Shown here piece by piece: positions 31,640 through 42,888 of a DNA stretch of 64,000 nucleotides. Every line of letters begins with the position of its first letter. Position 1 is the stretch's first letter. A program made the position numbers and the translations under genes. The stretch comes from Berberis thunbergii (Eukaryota; Streptophyta; Magnoliopsida; Ranunculales; Berberidaceae), in contig QNQO01002091.1 in assembly GCA_003290165.1 (NCBI GenBank), forward strand, positions 1-64,000, in the 5' to 3' direction. The notes below the pieces were generated by a model, which ran no database searches, was not told the origin of the DNA, and saw only the letters and a list, made by a program, of their open reading frames with translations.

Positions 31640-33340
31640 AGGGTAATACATTCTTGTGAAGTACAATATAAATAACTAAAACATTATCAGCGAGGTTCGA
31701 AGAATCACTCCACAGTTAGGGAAGGAGTTGATAAGAAATAAAAGGCCCAAATTTGTACATGCTCCAAAGCCCACAAACTTAGGCTTATCTTATCTACTTG
31801 TTTCATGTACGTGAAATAGCTAATGATGCGTTTGATATTAAACGTGTGATTCCATTGTCACTCTGAGTAGGTCTCTTTCTCTTCATCACTTCCTCGATAT
31901 TAGAGAATTGCTGTGGAGGATGGGTACGGCATATAATTTGTTTAACACTTTCATAGTGTCTTGGCAGTCCTTGATATAGGCATGTTTCTTTTTGTATTTT
32001 GTTTCCCTTTCTTTCATTAATAAACATCTTCGTGTTTGAACAAAAAAAAAATTTTAATAAATAAAAAATTCCATCTGTCACAACTCACAAGTCTACTACT
32101 AAACTGATACTCCATTGGTATCCACAAATATATATATATAAAAAATTGTTTTTACAAGCCAATAGATCTACATCATTAACTGAAAATATAACCTTAAATA
32201 TCTAATGCAATAAATCAAAGCTTTGAACACTACATGTGCTTTCCGATAGAATAAATAACTAAGGGTGTGTTTGGAAACTCATTTAAAAGCAATTATTAAT
32301 TTAAAACCGCCGTATGAAGACACCAATATTTTCAACTCTTCGCTAGTTACGTTTTTGCCATATTTTATAGCTAATATGTTTTGTTTTTGACTTATAAAAC
32401 AATTTAACTTCTCAAATAATTACTCATCACTGTATTTTTGTAACATACATTCTCCACTTTTTTTTTTCTTTTCTATTACAAAATTCATTTACCAAACTTA
32501 TAAAATAAGTAAAAGTGATTATGCTTTTAGTTGCGACTTTAGAGAATGAAAGACGAATGTGAGACTAACCAGTCGCCATTAATTAAAGATAATGATTTTG
32601 TTGAACAATGATGTAAGATGATTCAATGAACTCGTGCCGAATCGAGAATTTCCTTGCTCTTTCCTTTGTTTTATGAAGAGGTCAAAAAATTGAATTGGCC
32701 CGTAACAAATTTGAATGCACGTGTGTCAATGTTTATATAGTTTTGTATTAAATATATAACAAAATTTGTCGTTATGATAATAATATAATATAGATTGCTT
32801 AATTTAGAATTCAAGTCGTATAATACTTTATATTTAATTTGATGTTAATTTATATCTTAAGGTGTTCCAATTCATTTCTTAAGTTAATTGAATCTGAAGG
32901 ATGGACTTGGTAGTCGAGGTCATATTTACACTATTTTTAATTTCATTTTATGTTGACAAAACTATGGGGAATGAATCGGATTTTCGTTTATTTATCAACG
33001 TCAAATCGAAGTTTTAACCATTTCAAAGGAAACAAATAAGGATCTAGGTGGGTCTTTACGGCGGAGGTGGAGTGCTAAATTGGGCCAAGTCTATGTTAGA
33101 AGTATGTCACAGACATGATTTGAATCCTGAACTTGTGATTATATTCGACACAAATTTACTGTCATGCAACTTACATGCAAGGTTGTGACAGTCAGGGGCG
33201 GATCTACTAAGGGGCAAGGGTGACAACTGCCCTTCTCAATTTTCAAAATATTTTTAGTACATACTTTGCCTTTTAAAAAAAATCAGTTTTATAATATATA
33301 ACACAATATGATAAATGTTCGTTCAACTCTTTTTATATGT
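31640..33340. other. Unit C upstream DNA with internal duplication
   Basis: No gene. From about 32060 to 33190 it matches 33690-35090, including tRNA-like traces and the acggcggagg motif. A CAGGGGCGGATCTACTA terminus at 33194 marks another hAT end with no partner found. Confidence 0.5.
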
Positions 33341-33778
33341 CTCTATTGAAGTGGTAGTTGGAAGTACATAATATTTTTAGTAAACGACTCAAGTTCGATA
33401 CTCGTGAAGGTCGCCTAAATTTTTATATTTTTAATACAATTTTATTAGTAATTGCAAATATTAAAAAATGTGTAGTTGAAAACCAAAGTGGTCGGTTCGA
33501 TTTTCGGTTTCTATGTGATTTCAACCGACCAAATCGAATCGACCGAATATATATAATAAAAAATATATATTTTATATATAAATAATACAATATGTTTAAA
33601 ATAGTCGGTCGGTTCAATTTTATTTCGATTTTGATTCGGTTCACGATTTAAGTGAAAAACCGAACCGACGATTCGATTTTCAACCCTACAAAGAAAACTT
33701 CAAACCTTGAATTTGTGATTCCATCTGTCACAAGTCTATCAGTAAATTGGTATTCAATTGACATCCTTTACTAATCAA

Positions 33779-33812
<34 letters not shown>

Positions 33813-34505
33813 TAATTATATATTAAATTGTTTTATAAGCCAATAGATCTACGTCATTAACTAAAAATATAACATTGAATATCTACTGCAATAAATCAAA
33901 GTTTTGAATACTACATGTGCTTTTCGATAGAATAAATTAATAAGGGGTGTGTTTGGAAACTCATTTAAAAGCAATTATTAATTTAAAACGGCTGAAAACT
34001 ACCTAAATTAGTATGGATACACCAATATTTTCAACTTTTTGCTTTTTTTTTTCTCTCATAAAATTCATTTACTAAGTGATTATGCTTTTAGTTGCGGCTT
34101 TAGAGAATGAAAGATGAATGTGAGACTAACCACTCGCCATTAATTAAGGATAATGATTTTGTCGAACAATGATGTAAATTGATTCAATGAACTTAACTTA
34201 AATCCATCGGCTCCTAACAAATTTGAATGCCCGTGTGTCAATGTTTATATAGTTTTTTATTAAATATAAATAAATTTGTCGTTGCGATGATAATATAATA
34301 TAGATTGCTTAATTTAGAATTCAAGTCGAATAACACTTTATACTTAATTTCATGTTAATTGAATCTGAAGGATATGGCCTTGGTAGTCGACGTCATCATA
34401 TTTACGCTATTTTTAATTACATTTTATGTTTACAAAATGATGCATGGTCGACGGAAAGAGATTAATTTTTGCACGTCGTCGTTAATCAAGTATATATTTG
34501 TTTTA

Positions 34506-34662
34506 AAATTGAACCCGTCTAACTGGCAAGGAAACCAGCGAGAGAGGGGGGGTGCAACCCTCCATCTCCTTCAAAATGCGCAAAGGGGATGGAAGACACA
34601 CATCCTGAAGGGAATGGAGGGTTGCACCCCCTCCGTCGCTGATTTCCTCGCCAGTTAGAATT
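34506..34662. mobile_element. Mutator-type foldback MITE (copy 2 of family)
   Basis: 157 bp palindrome (CTGGCAAGGAAACCAGCGAG mirrored by CTGATTTCCTCGCCAG), flanked by a near-perfect 9-bp duplication TTTGTTTTA / TTTGTTTAA. The inner arms (tgcaaccctccat / atggagggttgca) differ from the other copies. Confidence 0.8.
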
Positions 34663-35090
34663 TTTGTTTAATATTTGAGTAAATATTTGCCTTTTGAAAT
34701 CATCTTCACTTTCTAAAACTTTACTTGTTCAATTAACGTAGTGAGAAATCTTGATTGAAATAATCTCCTTTTTTAACTTTTGTTCATCAAGCGCAGTATT
34801 CAAATTTGACCAACTAACACTAGAATCATGTCCAAGTACATTCAAAACTATGGGGAATGAATCCGATTTGTTTATTCGTTGATTTATCAACATCTAAACC
34901 TAATTAAGTCTTCCAAGTTTAAACCATTTCAAAAGAAAATCTAGATGGATCTTTACGGCGGAGGAGGCGGAATGCTAATTGGACTAGTCTTTGTTAGAAG
35001 TCCGTCGTTATCAGAATTTGAATTTTAAATTTGTGATTTCATCCGACACAAGTTTACTACCTAGCAACTTGCACGCAGGACTGTGACGGC

Positions 35091-36235
35091 CAATTTGGGG
35101 TATCCCACAATGATCATTAGATCTCCATTTGCAAGAATGAATGGGATACATCGATCATATAATTGCAAGGATGTCAATGGCATATGACATCAACTATTCT
35201 TCATGCAACTTGTTGCGTCGCTTGCATGGTCCATGTAATAGTTAGCTAACCTCCTCATAAATTCTAATCCTATAGATAGGTGTACAGCACACACAATAAT
35301 GAGATGTTAGCTTCCTAACATGGCTCAATTTACTGGTCCACAAATAATGCATTTTTTGTCTGTCAAACAGACTCGACACCAAGTTCTTGATTGTGACCCA
35401 CATTAATTTCTTGGATGGATAGATACTTCCCCTCCTGACGTAGATTTCCACCATATTCTCTACATTTTTGTCTATATTTTTTCACACCCATGGTAAAGTT
35501 TGCTGCCAATTATATTTCGAAATTATTAAATCTTGAGGCAACATATGAGCCATTAGGGTTGAATTACTCTCACAACCTGATTCACAGGTCTTTTACATCA
35601 TGTTTGCTCATACAAGGGTATCATAATTTACTACATCATTCTCATTTACCTAAACAATGTGGAACTATGATTTTTTTTTGTAACTTGTCAATCCTCTTGA
35701 ATTCATAGAATCTTGAATTCGAGAGAAAAAAAAAACACCTAATACTGAAGTGCCTTCCACACCCATGCAGATGAAAAAAAAAATGCCTTGGCTTGTTTAC
35801 ATGATTTTGGTAGTTTTAGTGCAAGCACTTACATCTGCAATTCTATATTTTTGGTTTTAAAGGATTAATATTGTAAAATATGAGGTTTTCCAATGGAGAA
35901 TTTCTCACTTTACTTTTTTAATGAAAATTTTGAATTTTTTATATGATATTCCTGCTTTCAAATATATATATAAATAAATAAAAGTAGATCACACTGATAT
36001 GTAAGAGAATAAAAAATCATTTTTTATAATGCACACGCAATATCTACACTCTTGTTTTCTCCCAACCAACAATACAATACCCCTAACACTTTACGTTTTT
36101 TTTTTTTTTTTAATTACTTAACCCATCCACTTGCCGTCGGCATGATTCAAAAGCTGATTTATTTGTCGTCAGCATGTTACTGAGCTGGTATTTTATTAGT
36201 CAGTAAATATACACGCTTCACACCTCGTTGGTTCC
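35091..36235. other. Intergenic DNA between unit C and ERF5-like gene
   Basis: AT-rich, with no credible gene. Short frames on both strands (around 35242-35454 and 35490-35708) have no recognisable motif. The last 200 bp are the 3' flank of the minus-strand ERF gene. Confidence 0.4.
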
Positions 36236-37186
36236 TTAAATGACCATTAAGGACGGATACCCCAAAAAAGGATAAGGTGATAACGGCGAAAGTGGAGGGA
36301 CGTTAAATATACTGCTCTTAACATCCAACTCTTCTGTAACGGAGGTCCAACACGACGGTGTTAACGGAGGAGTCACTGAATAACACGCTGTGTTGTCAGA
36401 TTCTGTCGGCAAAACCTCCTCCTTCTTAATCATCACCTTCTTTGTTTCCACTATTTGTTCTTTTACTTCTTCAGTTTTAGAATCTCTTCTTCTTTTTCTT
36501 GAAGATTTGTTTATTGGCAGTGGTGAATCAGAAGCTACAATTTCAAGTGGAAAATTTAGAATGGCTTTGCTTCCACGCATCCTGAAGGCAGCTCTATCAT
36601 AAGCCCTAGCTGCTTCGATTGCTGTTTCGAATGTACCTAGCCAAACACGGGCTCCTTTGCGACCTGGGTCTCGAATCTCAGCTGCGTATTTACCCCACGG
36701 ACGTCTTCTTACACCTCTATAGTGCTTCTTGTTCATCTCTTCATCTTCTGCAACTGGTTTGTGCTCGGAGATAGTAGTAGTAGTGGAAATGATTGGTTTT
36801 GGTTTGAGATCGGTATTGAGTGGAGCCAGAGAGATGTTTCGCCTACTGGTAAAGCTGCTGTTGTTATTGGATTGAGAGGTGATTTCTGAGCTATTTGAAA
36901 TCTGAGTAGGAGAGTAGGTTTTTTGGTTCTGGTTTGAATTGGAGAAGAATTCAAAGAAATGATCATCGTTTTGTTGTGGAATTTGAGTGAGAAAATCAGA
37001 ACAGTAGCTCGAATTTGAAACGAGTGACTCAGTTCGAGCTATAGAAATTTGAGAAATCGAAGATGATTCAGAGGAAGAGTAATTTTGTTGCTCAATTTTG
37101 GAGGTATAATCATTGAAGAAATTTTCCATAGAGGCATAGTCGTCAAGCAGATGTTGTCTTATCAGATCGAGAGTTGAAGAAGCCAT
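36236..37186 (-). CDS. Ethylene-response factor, ERF5/ERF104-like (group IXb), full length
   Basis: Single-exon 316-residue AP2/ERF factor. The N-terminus [20 protein letters not shown] carries the hydrophobic LDLIxQHLL motif typical of group IX. A Ser/Gln/Asn-rich activation-like region covers residues 30-150, the AP2 domain about 155-216 ([40 protein letters not shown]), then a basic segment (SSRKRRRD). The C-terminus, residues 274-316, holds PLTPSCW and PPLSPLSP followed by [12 protein letters not shown]. In Arabidopsis ERF104, ERF5 and ERF6 the Ser-Pro sites of this tail are MAP-kinase targets in defence and ethylene signalling; that role here is inferred. A TATA box lies 132 bp upstream. 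It is the parent-type paralogue of the short copies at 18886, 27073 and 29852. Confidence 0.95.
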   Translation of the reverse strand: MASSTLDLIRQHLLDDYASMENFFNDYTSKIEQQNYSSSESSSISQISIARTESLVSNSSYCSDFLTQIPQQNDDHFFEFFSNSNQNQKTYSPTQISNSSEITSQSNNNSSFTSRRNISLAPLNTDLKPKPIISTTTTISEHKPVAEDEEMNKKHYRGVRRRPWGKYAAEIRDPGRKGARVWLGTFETAIEAARAYDRAAFRMRGSKAILNFPLEIVASDSPLPINKSSRKRRRDSKTEEVKEQIVETKKVMIKKEEVLPTESDNTACYSVTPPLTPSCWTSVTEELDVKSSIFNVPPLSPLSPYPFLGYPSLMVI

Positions 37187-37317
37187 GGAAGATTAAATTT
37201 AAAAAAAAAACAAAACAAAGAGGTAATAGGGAATTTGAATGAACTGAAAACTAAAAAAGCTTGAGATAGATGAGCTAGTAGTTGATGAATTTGAGTATAA
37301 GTGTTGAAATGAATGGG

Positions 37318-37326
37318 GATATATAT
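37318..37326 (-). promoter_or_regulatory. TATA box of the ERF5-like gene
   Basis: TATATATAT on the minus strand about 132 bp upstream of the ATG at 37186. Confidence 0.5.
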
Positions 37327-37824
37327 AGACGAGACTTAATTTGTAAAAAGAGAGACTTAAGCTCACGAGGGGAGGGAGGTTATTTCGAAGATAGTAAGTG
37401 GAAGTATCCTAGCTTTCTGTCGCCTTCCTTTCCTTATATCAAAGGAAGGAAGCACGAGCGGATAAGCAACTACAAATGTCTCATTTCGACGAAGGTTAGT
37501 CACTTCATCTAGGGGAGCACACCTAGTATCGTAACATTTTTTTTCTTCTTTTTTTGGTAAAATAGTAAGAAATTTCGTCGCAAGACCCTAAATTTATGAA
37601 CCATTTTTTTGGATCATGTCCTTTATGTTCAGATAATTGGTCAATCTGTTACTGTTAGTTCCCGTATAGTTAATACAATTGACTGCATCTTGACCAATAG
37701 GGTACGTACGGTTTGGTTCAGTTCGGTTCGGTTTGGTTCAGTTCAATACCACATTTTGTATTAGATTGGTTTTGTAGTTTCAGTTCTGAACGGTTTAGTT
37801 GGGTTCGGTTCAAGGAGGTTTTTA

Positions 37825-38153
37825 GGGTGTGTTTGGTTGCATGGAATCCTATGACATGGAAATTCATGAGGGGACCACTACATTTTAGGCTAAATTAATA
37901 TATCACTCCACATTTATCATTTGACCACCATTTGATTTTGTGATCAATGGTGGGAATGGAAGTCCCATAAACATGAGAATTTCACTCCTTGGCCCCCCAA
38001 GGCATGTGATTCCCATGTTCATGGGACTTTCATTCCCACCATTGATCACAAAACCAAATGGTGGATGTGGAGTGATATATCAATTTAGCCTAAAATGTAG
38101 TGGTCCCCCCATGGATTCCCATGACATAGGATTTCATGCAACCAAACACACCC
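37825..38153. mobile_element. PIF/Harbinger (Tourist-like) foldback MITE
   Basis: 329 bp, nearly complete inverted repeat starting GGGTGTGTTTGGTTGCATGG and ending ATGCAACCAAACACACCC, flanked by TTA on both sides (37822-37824, 38154-38156). The arms are over 100 bp each. It lies about 0.6 kb upstream of the ERF5-like gene. Confidence 0.92.
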
Positions 38154-38299
38154 TTAAATTGGTATTGTTCTAGTCGGGATTAATATCAATTTTATCTGTC
38201 TTGATTTTTGTAATTTATGCACATTCCTATAATTAATTTATATTCTTATAACTATTTTAAATTAATGTAATATACAAGACACGAATAAAAAATAAATAT

Positions 38300-38477
38300 T
38301 TGTTATCTTACGCTAACTGTATCACCATGAAGAATATGGTGTTATAGCTGCTATTCATGGTGGTATCACTTTTTTTTTTTTACCTGTTTTTCATTTTTTT
38401 ATTAAATTTATAATTTTACGACTGAAAAATGATATTATTTTAAAGTTGCGACAAAAATGTCAATATTTGATGCAGTG
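38300..38477. mobile_element. CACTA-like fragment (opposite terminus)
   Basis: Ends in gacaaaaatgtcaatatttg atgcagtg; the reverse complement begins CACTGCATCAAATATTG, resembling the CACTACACTAAATTGGC start at 18712. It shares inner sequence with 18860-18893. The left boundary is not resolved. Confidence 0.5.
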
Positions 38478-38913
38478 TATCTAATGACAAAACATTCAGA
38501 AAATTTTATTGATCCCTATTGTGCCTGGTCCCAATGGGATATGTAATGTGTATACCTTAAAAAGTGGCCTCAAAATAGCAAGGGGAATCTTTGCTCTAAT
38601 TAGTATGTATTGAAAGACTAGAAGAGATACAGATGGATAGATTCAATGAATTTAGAGACCCACTTGACTTTAAATCTACAGATGTCCCAATTACATCTCT
38701 ACAGTCCTGGTTTGGAAATTGGAATTCAAAAGTTGTGGGTTTTTTTTTGTCATTATTTTATAATTGAGAAAACAGAACACACAGATTTCTTTGGTCTCTG
38801 TTGGTTTGTTCAGAAATTTGAAGTTGCATGCATCATCAGAATAGTCTCTCATGAATTTATTGATTACTTGAAGTCATAAAAATATCATCGTCAACATATG
38901 CTGCACCTTGAGT

Positions 38914-39094
38914 GATTCTACAGGGCCTGGGTCCCTCAGCCTGTTTGCTGTCTGGGTGGGGTAAAAAGACAATATTGCCCCCTTCTTTAAACACTTTCTC
39001 TACAAAGGTAGTTAAAAGGGGGGGGGCAACATTGTCTTTTTGCCCCACCCAGGCAACAACCTCGCTCGTTGACCCAGGCCAGCTAGAATTTCGG
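38914..39094. mobile_element. Palindromic MITE related to the Mutator-type family
   Basis: About 180 bp foldback: GATTCTACAGGGCCTGGGTC at the left is mirrored by GACCCAGGCCAGCTAGAATT at the right, and TGGGTGGGGTAAAAAGACAA is mirrored by TTGTCTTTTTGCCCCACCCA. The extreme ends (ATTCTA / TAGAAT) match the other family members, but the arms are unrelated. The target duplication is unclear (possibly ACCTT). Confidence 0.65.
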
Positions 39095-40139
39095 ACCTTA
39101 AAAATATTTAGTGTTAAAAAAATAAAAACAGGGGTTTTCTTATAATTGAAAAAAAAAATGCAAATAAGTTCACTTCAACCTTAAGGAGTGTTTGACGAAT
39201 CAAACTAAAACTTTAACGTGATATTCCTAATAATAGTATGCATGATTTTTTCAAAATTTCAACTCAAATTGATTTGCAAAATCATTGTAATTGATGAGTA
39301 AGTTAGTTCTTGAAATGACATTGTGACGCATCTCTTGATACGTACTTGTTTAATTGAGTTGAAACTTTAATATATTATTTTGGATGTTGTCTATCAATTA
39401 TAGCTCAGTTGATCGTACATTCATTTTTTTTTGTGAGAAGTTGCGAGTTTGAAACTCATGATTTAGGATTTTGTGAGTTTTTGCCCAATTATTATGAGTA
39501 CATTTATCGTTGATAAGCCTTCGAGTATTGAATCAAGTTGCTTAGATGAATTGGACCAGACCGGAGTGAAGGGAAAGTAAGTCTTCAAATGAGGTTTAGG
39601 CGATGGACCAATACGAAAACAAATATAAAGTGGCAAGAATTTGGTTAGCCCTATACGATCAATCATGTAGCCTTCGAAAATGGATTAATAATATACATTA
39701 TATATATGACAATAATATTGTAGCTTTCAGGTTTTGTCTAATTAGTCCTTAAAGAGTCAATCATGTAACCTTCAGGCATGAATTAATTAATAAATAAAAA
39801 TAGTCAACGATCCAATTTAAATTAAATAAATAAATGTTATTTTGGATGTTAATTCACACATTCGTCAATTTTTTTTAGCTCAAATGGGCTAATGAAAACA
39901 TAATTCATATGCAAATGATTGTGTTAAAAAGAAAAAAAAAACCAAATTTATATTTCTTTTCAAGAACGGTGTTAAATTTGTGCCTTCTCGGAAACATTTT
40001 ACACCTCCCAGGCTTTTCCATTTGCTCCTCCCATGGAGTTCCGTGTTTATTTAGTCTCCAAAAATATTGAGGTTGATGTTCAAGAAACGTGACAAACTTC
40101 GTTCTTTATATGAAATAAAAAGAAGAAGCTTTTATTGAT
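39095..40139. other. Intergenic DNA with a tRNA-like trace
   Basis: AT-rich; no gene. At 39399-39460 (plus strand) TAGCTCAGTTGATCG followed by GCGAGTTTGAAACTC forms a good A-box/B-box pair, typical of a tRNA-derived SINE head, but no complete tRNA cloverleaf or tail was established. Confidence 0.45.
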
Positions 40140-40700
40140 ATTTCTACTCAAGTTCAGCCACTTTTGATTGAATTTTCAGCCTTATTACCTTCTGATTTGC
40201 CAGATTCTTTGTCTCCAATTCGCAATATTCAACATTACATTGACTAGGTGTTCAATGCTAATTTGCATAATTTTCTTCATTATTGTTTGACTAGTACTAT
40301 TTGTACTTCAAGAAAAATGGTTCGTGGTGTGGTGTGGTGTGGTGTATGTGTATTAATAGTCGTGTCACCAATAAGATCACAGTTTAAGTATCAATTTCTT
40401 ATTTGTCTTCTTGAAGACATACTTGATATTTGATTGAATGTTATTTGAAATAGATCTCAAAACTCAATACCATCAAATTCAAAATCAAGTGAAAGATGAA
40501 TGAAAAACCTCTTTCAAGACAAAGGATGAGCTTTATGAGTGGCTTCTAATGCCTTTTTGACTTTCGAATGCTCCTAGCACTTTCATGAGGTTAATGACTC
40601 ACATATTGTGACTTATATTTGGAATTTTTTTCATAGTTTATTAATGACCAGAGTATGTTCTTGTGTTGTTGGCACTTTACATAATGTTTTTTACTAATTA
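40140..40700 (+). pseudogene. Ty3/gypsy reverse transcriptase remnant
   Basis: Plus-strand translations across frames match gypsy pol in order: LPDSLSPIRNIQHYID, NLHNFLHY, then after a deletion NKITV with KYQFLICLLEDILDI, YHQI, KTSFKTKDELYEWLLMPF and LSNAPSTFMRLM. These are the standard N-terminal reverse-transcriptase blocks of Ty3/gypsy elements. Many stops, frameshifts and at least one internal deletion show an old copy. Confidence 0.82.
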
Positions 40701-41560
40701 TTTTGTATTGAACACCTCCGTTACTATCTCCATTTTCGCTCTCAATCAGTATTGAACTGTAAGTCTATTCAGTCAAATTTGAATTAATTAGAGGTAAATT
40801 TTAAACACTGATAATGAGTTCTTCCCCAATCTTTAAATTCGCCAAAATATAAAATTTATGGTTTTTGTTTAAATGTCCATTAAGATGTCCGACTCATTTT
40901 TTTCTGACATGATCGACCAATCTCATTGCTTTTAAAAATATTGAAAAATATTAAAGTAGTGTATTGATTTTAATATATATTGCTTTTAATAAATATTAAA
41001 GACGTATATATTGAAAAATATATATATTTAATATTTTAGTCCTTGTATTGATCATTGATTTGTTCGAAAGATCTTCAAAAATGCATTTCACCGATACTAA
41101 GTTTATCAAAATTCGACACCGATGTAGATAGTTATGATAATTTTCATTTTGCCAAAAGGAAAACACAATATTTTTTTATTTCCGCCACATGTACATTTTA
41201 CCAATTTTTTTTCAACAGTTTTTTCATTATTTTTGCCCTTCTACAAGTTTTATATTTACAAATATGTCATCATAGGAAATGAATCTCAACTATCGAATTC
41301 AATACATTTCCATACTTTTAATCATAATCATCTTTTATCTCTAATCATTTCGATTTGACTTTGTCCCAGTCAGTAATGAATAGTAAAATATCACTCTGAA
41401 TTGTAATATAAATATTCTTATATATAGCAATAGTGAAGAACATCTTCAACACTTTTGACAAATCTTTGGTGTTCTGCAAAACAATTTTGAATTTTTTGCA
41501 TATCAATCTGAAGAACTGTAATTTTCTCAAGAAAAACTTACTTTTTCTGGGATTCAGGGG
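40701..41560. other. AT-rich stretch within the gypsy region
   Basis: Does not translate as gypsy pol in any frame that I can recognise. It may be an old insertion that separates the reverse-transcriptase blocks. No gene seen. Confidence 0.35.
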
Positions 41561-41750
41561 GGCTCCTGCGCACAAAGCACAGGAGGAGGTCCTGTGCATC
41601 TCTTTCAGCCGTCGGATCTAATCCGACGGCTCAGATCGATTGATTTCAAAATTTTGTTTTTTTGAAATCCATTTTTTTAAAATTCATCGATCTGAGCCGT
41701 CGGATCTAAGAGATGCACATGACCTCCTCCTATGCTTCCTGCGCAAGAGT
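41561..41750. mobile_element. Foldback MITE with GC-rich arms
   Basis: About 190 bp. Left arm GGCTCCTGCGCACAAAGCAC is mirrored on the right (GCTTCCTGCGCAAGAG), with further matching blocks AGGAGGAGGTCCTGTGCATC and AGCCGTCGGATCTAA. The centre contains the perfect palindrome AGCCGTCGGATT/AATCCGACGGCT separated by few bases. The superfamily is not certain, and no clear target duplication is seen. Confidence 0.7.
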
Positions 41751-41817
41751 CTTAGTTGTCTTATTTTAGCTTTGGGTATTAATTTTGATTAAACAAAGAT
41801 TCAAGTAATTCAAGATT

Positions 41818-42074
41818 TTTTTTTTTTTTTTAAATTATAACCTCCAGTGGGGAAGGGCAATTATGGGATGTCAGACCTTTATTACTTATCAAGAAAAGAA
41901 TATTACACACGCTACGGGGGTACATGACGACTTTACCCGTATTAAGACCAAAATAAACCAAAATTACAGCCTCTACTAAACCATGTGCTCAAAGTGCAGA
42001 GAATAAAACTGAAACCAACAAAGACTGGAGCCAAAAGCAAACACCAAAAATGCGGGCAAGACTGCCCACCCATC
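41818..42074 (-). mobile_element. 5'-truncated LINE 3' end
   Basis: 257 bp in minus orientation with a poly(A) tail (poly-T at 41816-41831) and a 10-bp target duplication ATTCAAGATT (41808-41817, 42075-42084). The 3' terminal sequence (cctccagtgggg, then gacctttatta, then gggggtacat) is closely similar to the LINE at 60459, so both belong to one family. Confidence 0.85.
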
Positions 42075-42119
42075 ATTCAAGATTGATCCGCACCAAAAAC
42101 ACTATATAATGTTCATTCT

Positions 42120-42888
42120 TTCCATGGTTTAACCTCTTTCAATCGACGTTTTGTATGAAATTTTAACACTATTGCTACTCTTTTGAAGGAATGCTTGAAA
42201 CAATCCCGTCTTGTATGCTAACCAAAAGCCAACCAAGGCTTTCATCTCCGTAAGGAAAAGCTAACTTCTGCCCCCATGTTAGCAAACAATACTAATCATA
42301 AATGCATGCCCGTTGGGTTTCTGATCTTCAATAGTTTCAATTTGTTCTCAAACATAAAAAGCAAGCAATTTTTTTTTTTTTTGTTGATGAACTAAGTCGA
42401 ATGGTTTTGTTTTGCTTGTAATAGGTAGTGTTAATATTGTTGGACTTTATTATCTCAAACAACTCTAAGAAGATGATGTTGATTTTTCTATGGTGTGGTT
42501 TTATGGCTCAAAAGGTGAGATGGGTGTTTCTGATTTTATTCTCAATAATGGTTTTCTTTTCAAAGGTACTCTTTATGAAAGCATATTGTCAAATAATTGC
42601 ATGGTTGCGGGTCTTGGATAATCTTGGTTGTAATAAGACTCTTGCCTTAATTGAAGAACATTATTTTTAATCATAAGTGTTTTGTGTCAACAAGCCAAAG
42701 GCCACTCTCAAAACACCCTTATACTCTACTATCGGTTCTAGATGCACCTTGGTTTGACATTTCTATGGATTTTCCTTGGACACGAAGAGGGTGTTGAATC
42801 CATTCTAGACTTCTAGTTGTTGTTGATTATTATTCTAAGATTGCTAGGTTCTTTAATCCACAAGCAACAACAATCCAAGTAACCCCGC
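42120..42888 (+). pseudogene. Ty3/gypsy RNase H and integrase start, remnant
   Basis: Across frames it reads GLTSFNRRFVWNFNTIATLL and KECLKQSRLV (the connection after the reverse transcriptase), NNGFLFKGTLYES, LGCNKTLALIEEHYF (the integrase zinc-finger region) and then DAPWFDISMDFPWTRRG and VVVDYYSKIARFFNP (the start of the integrase core with its first Asp). The reading stops where the LINE is inserted. Confidence 0.82.

Larger units (their letters stand above)
28721..35090. repeat. Duplication unit C (ERF segment, copy 3)
   Basis: Third copy. Its ERF body is deleted, its promoter and upstream region are kept, and it has received a Mutator-type MITE (30061-30251) and a hAT MITE (30382-31357). 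Its upstream segment is itself duplicated (about 32060-33190 and 33690-35090), and the second sub-copy has another palindromic MITE. Confidence 0.82.
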
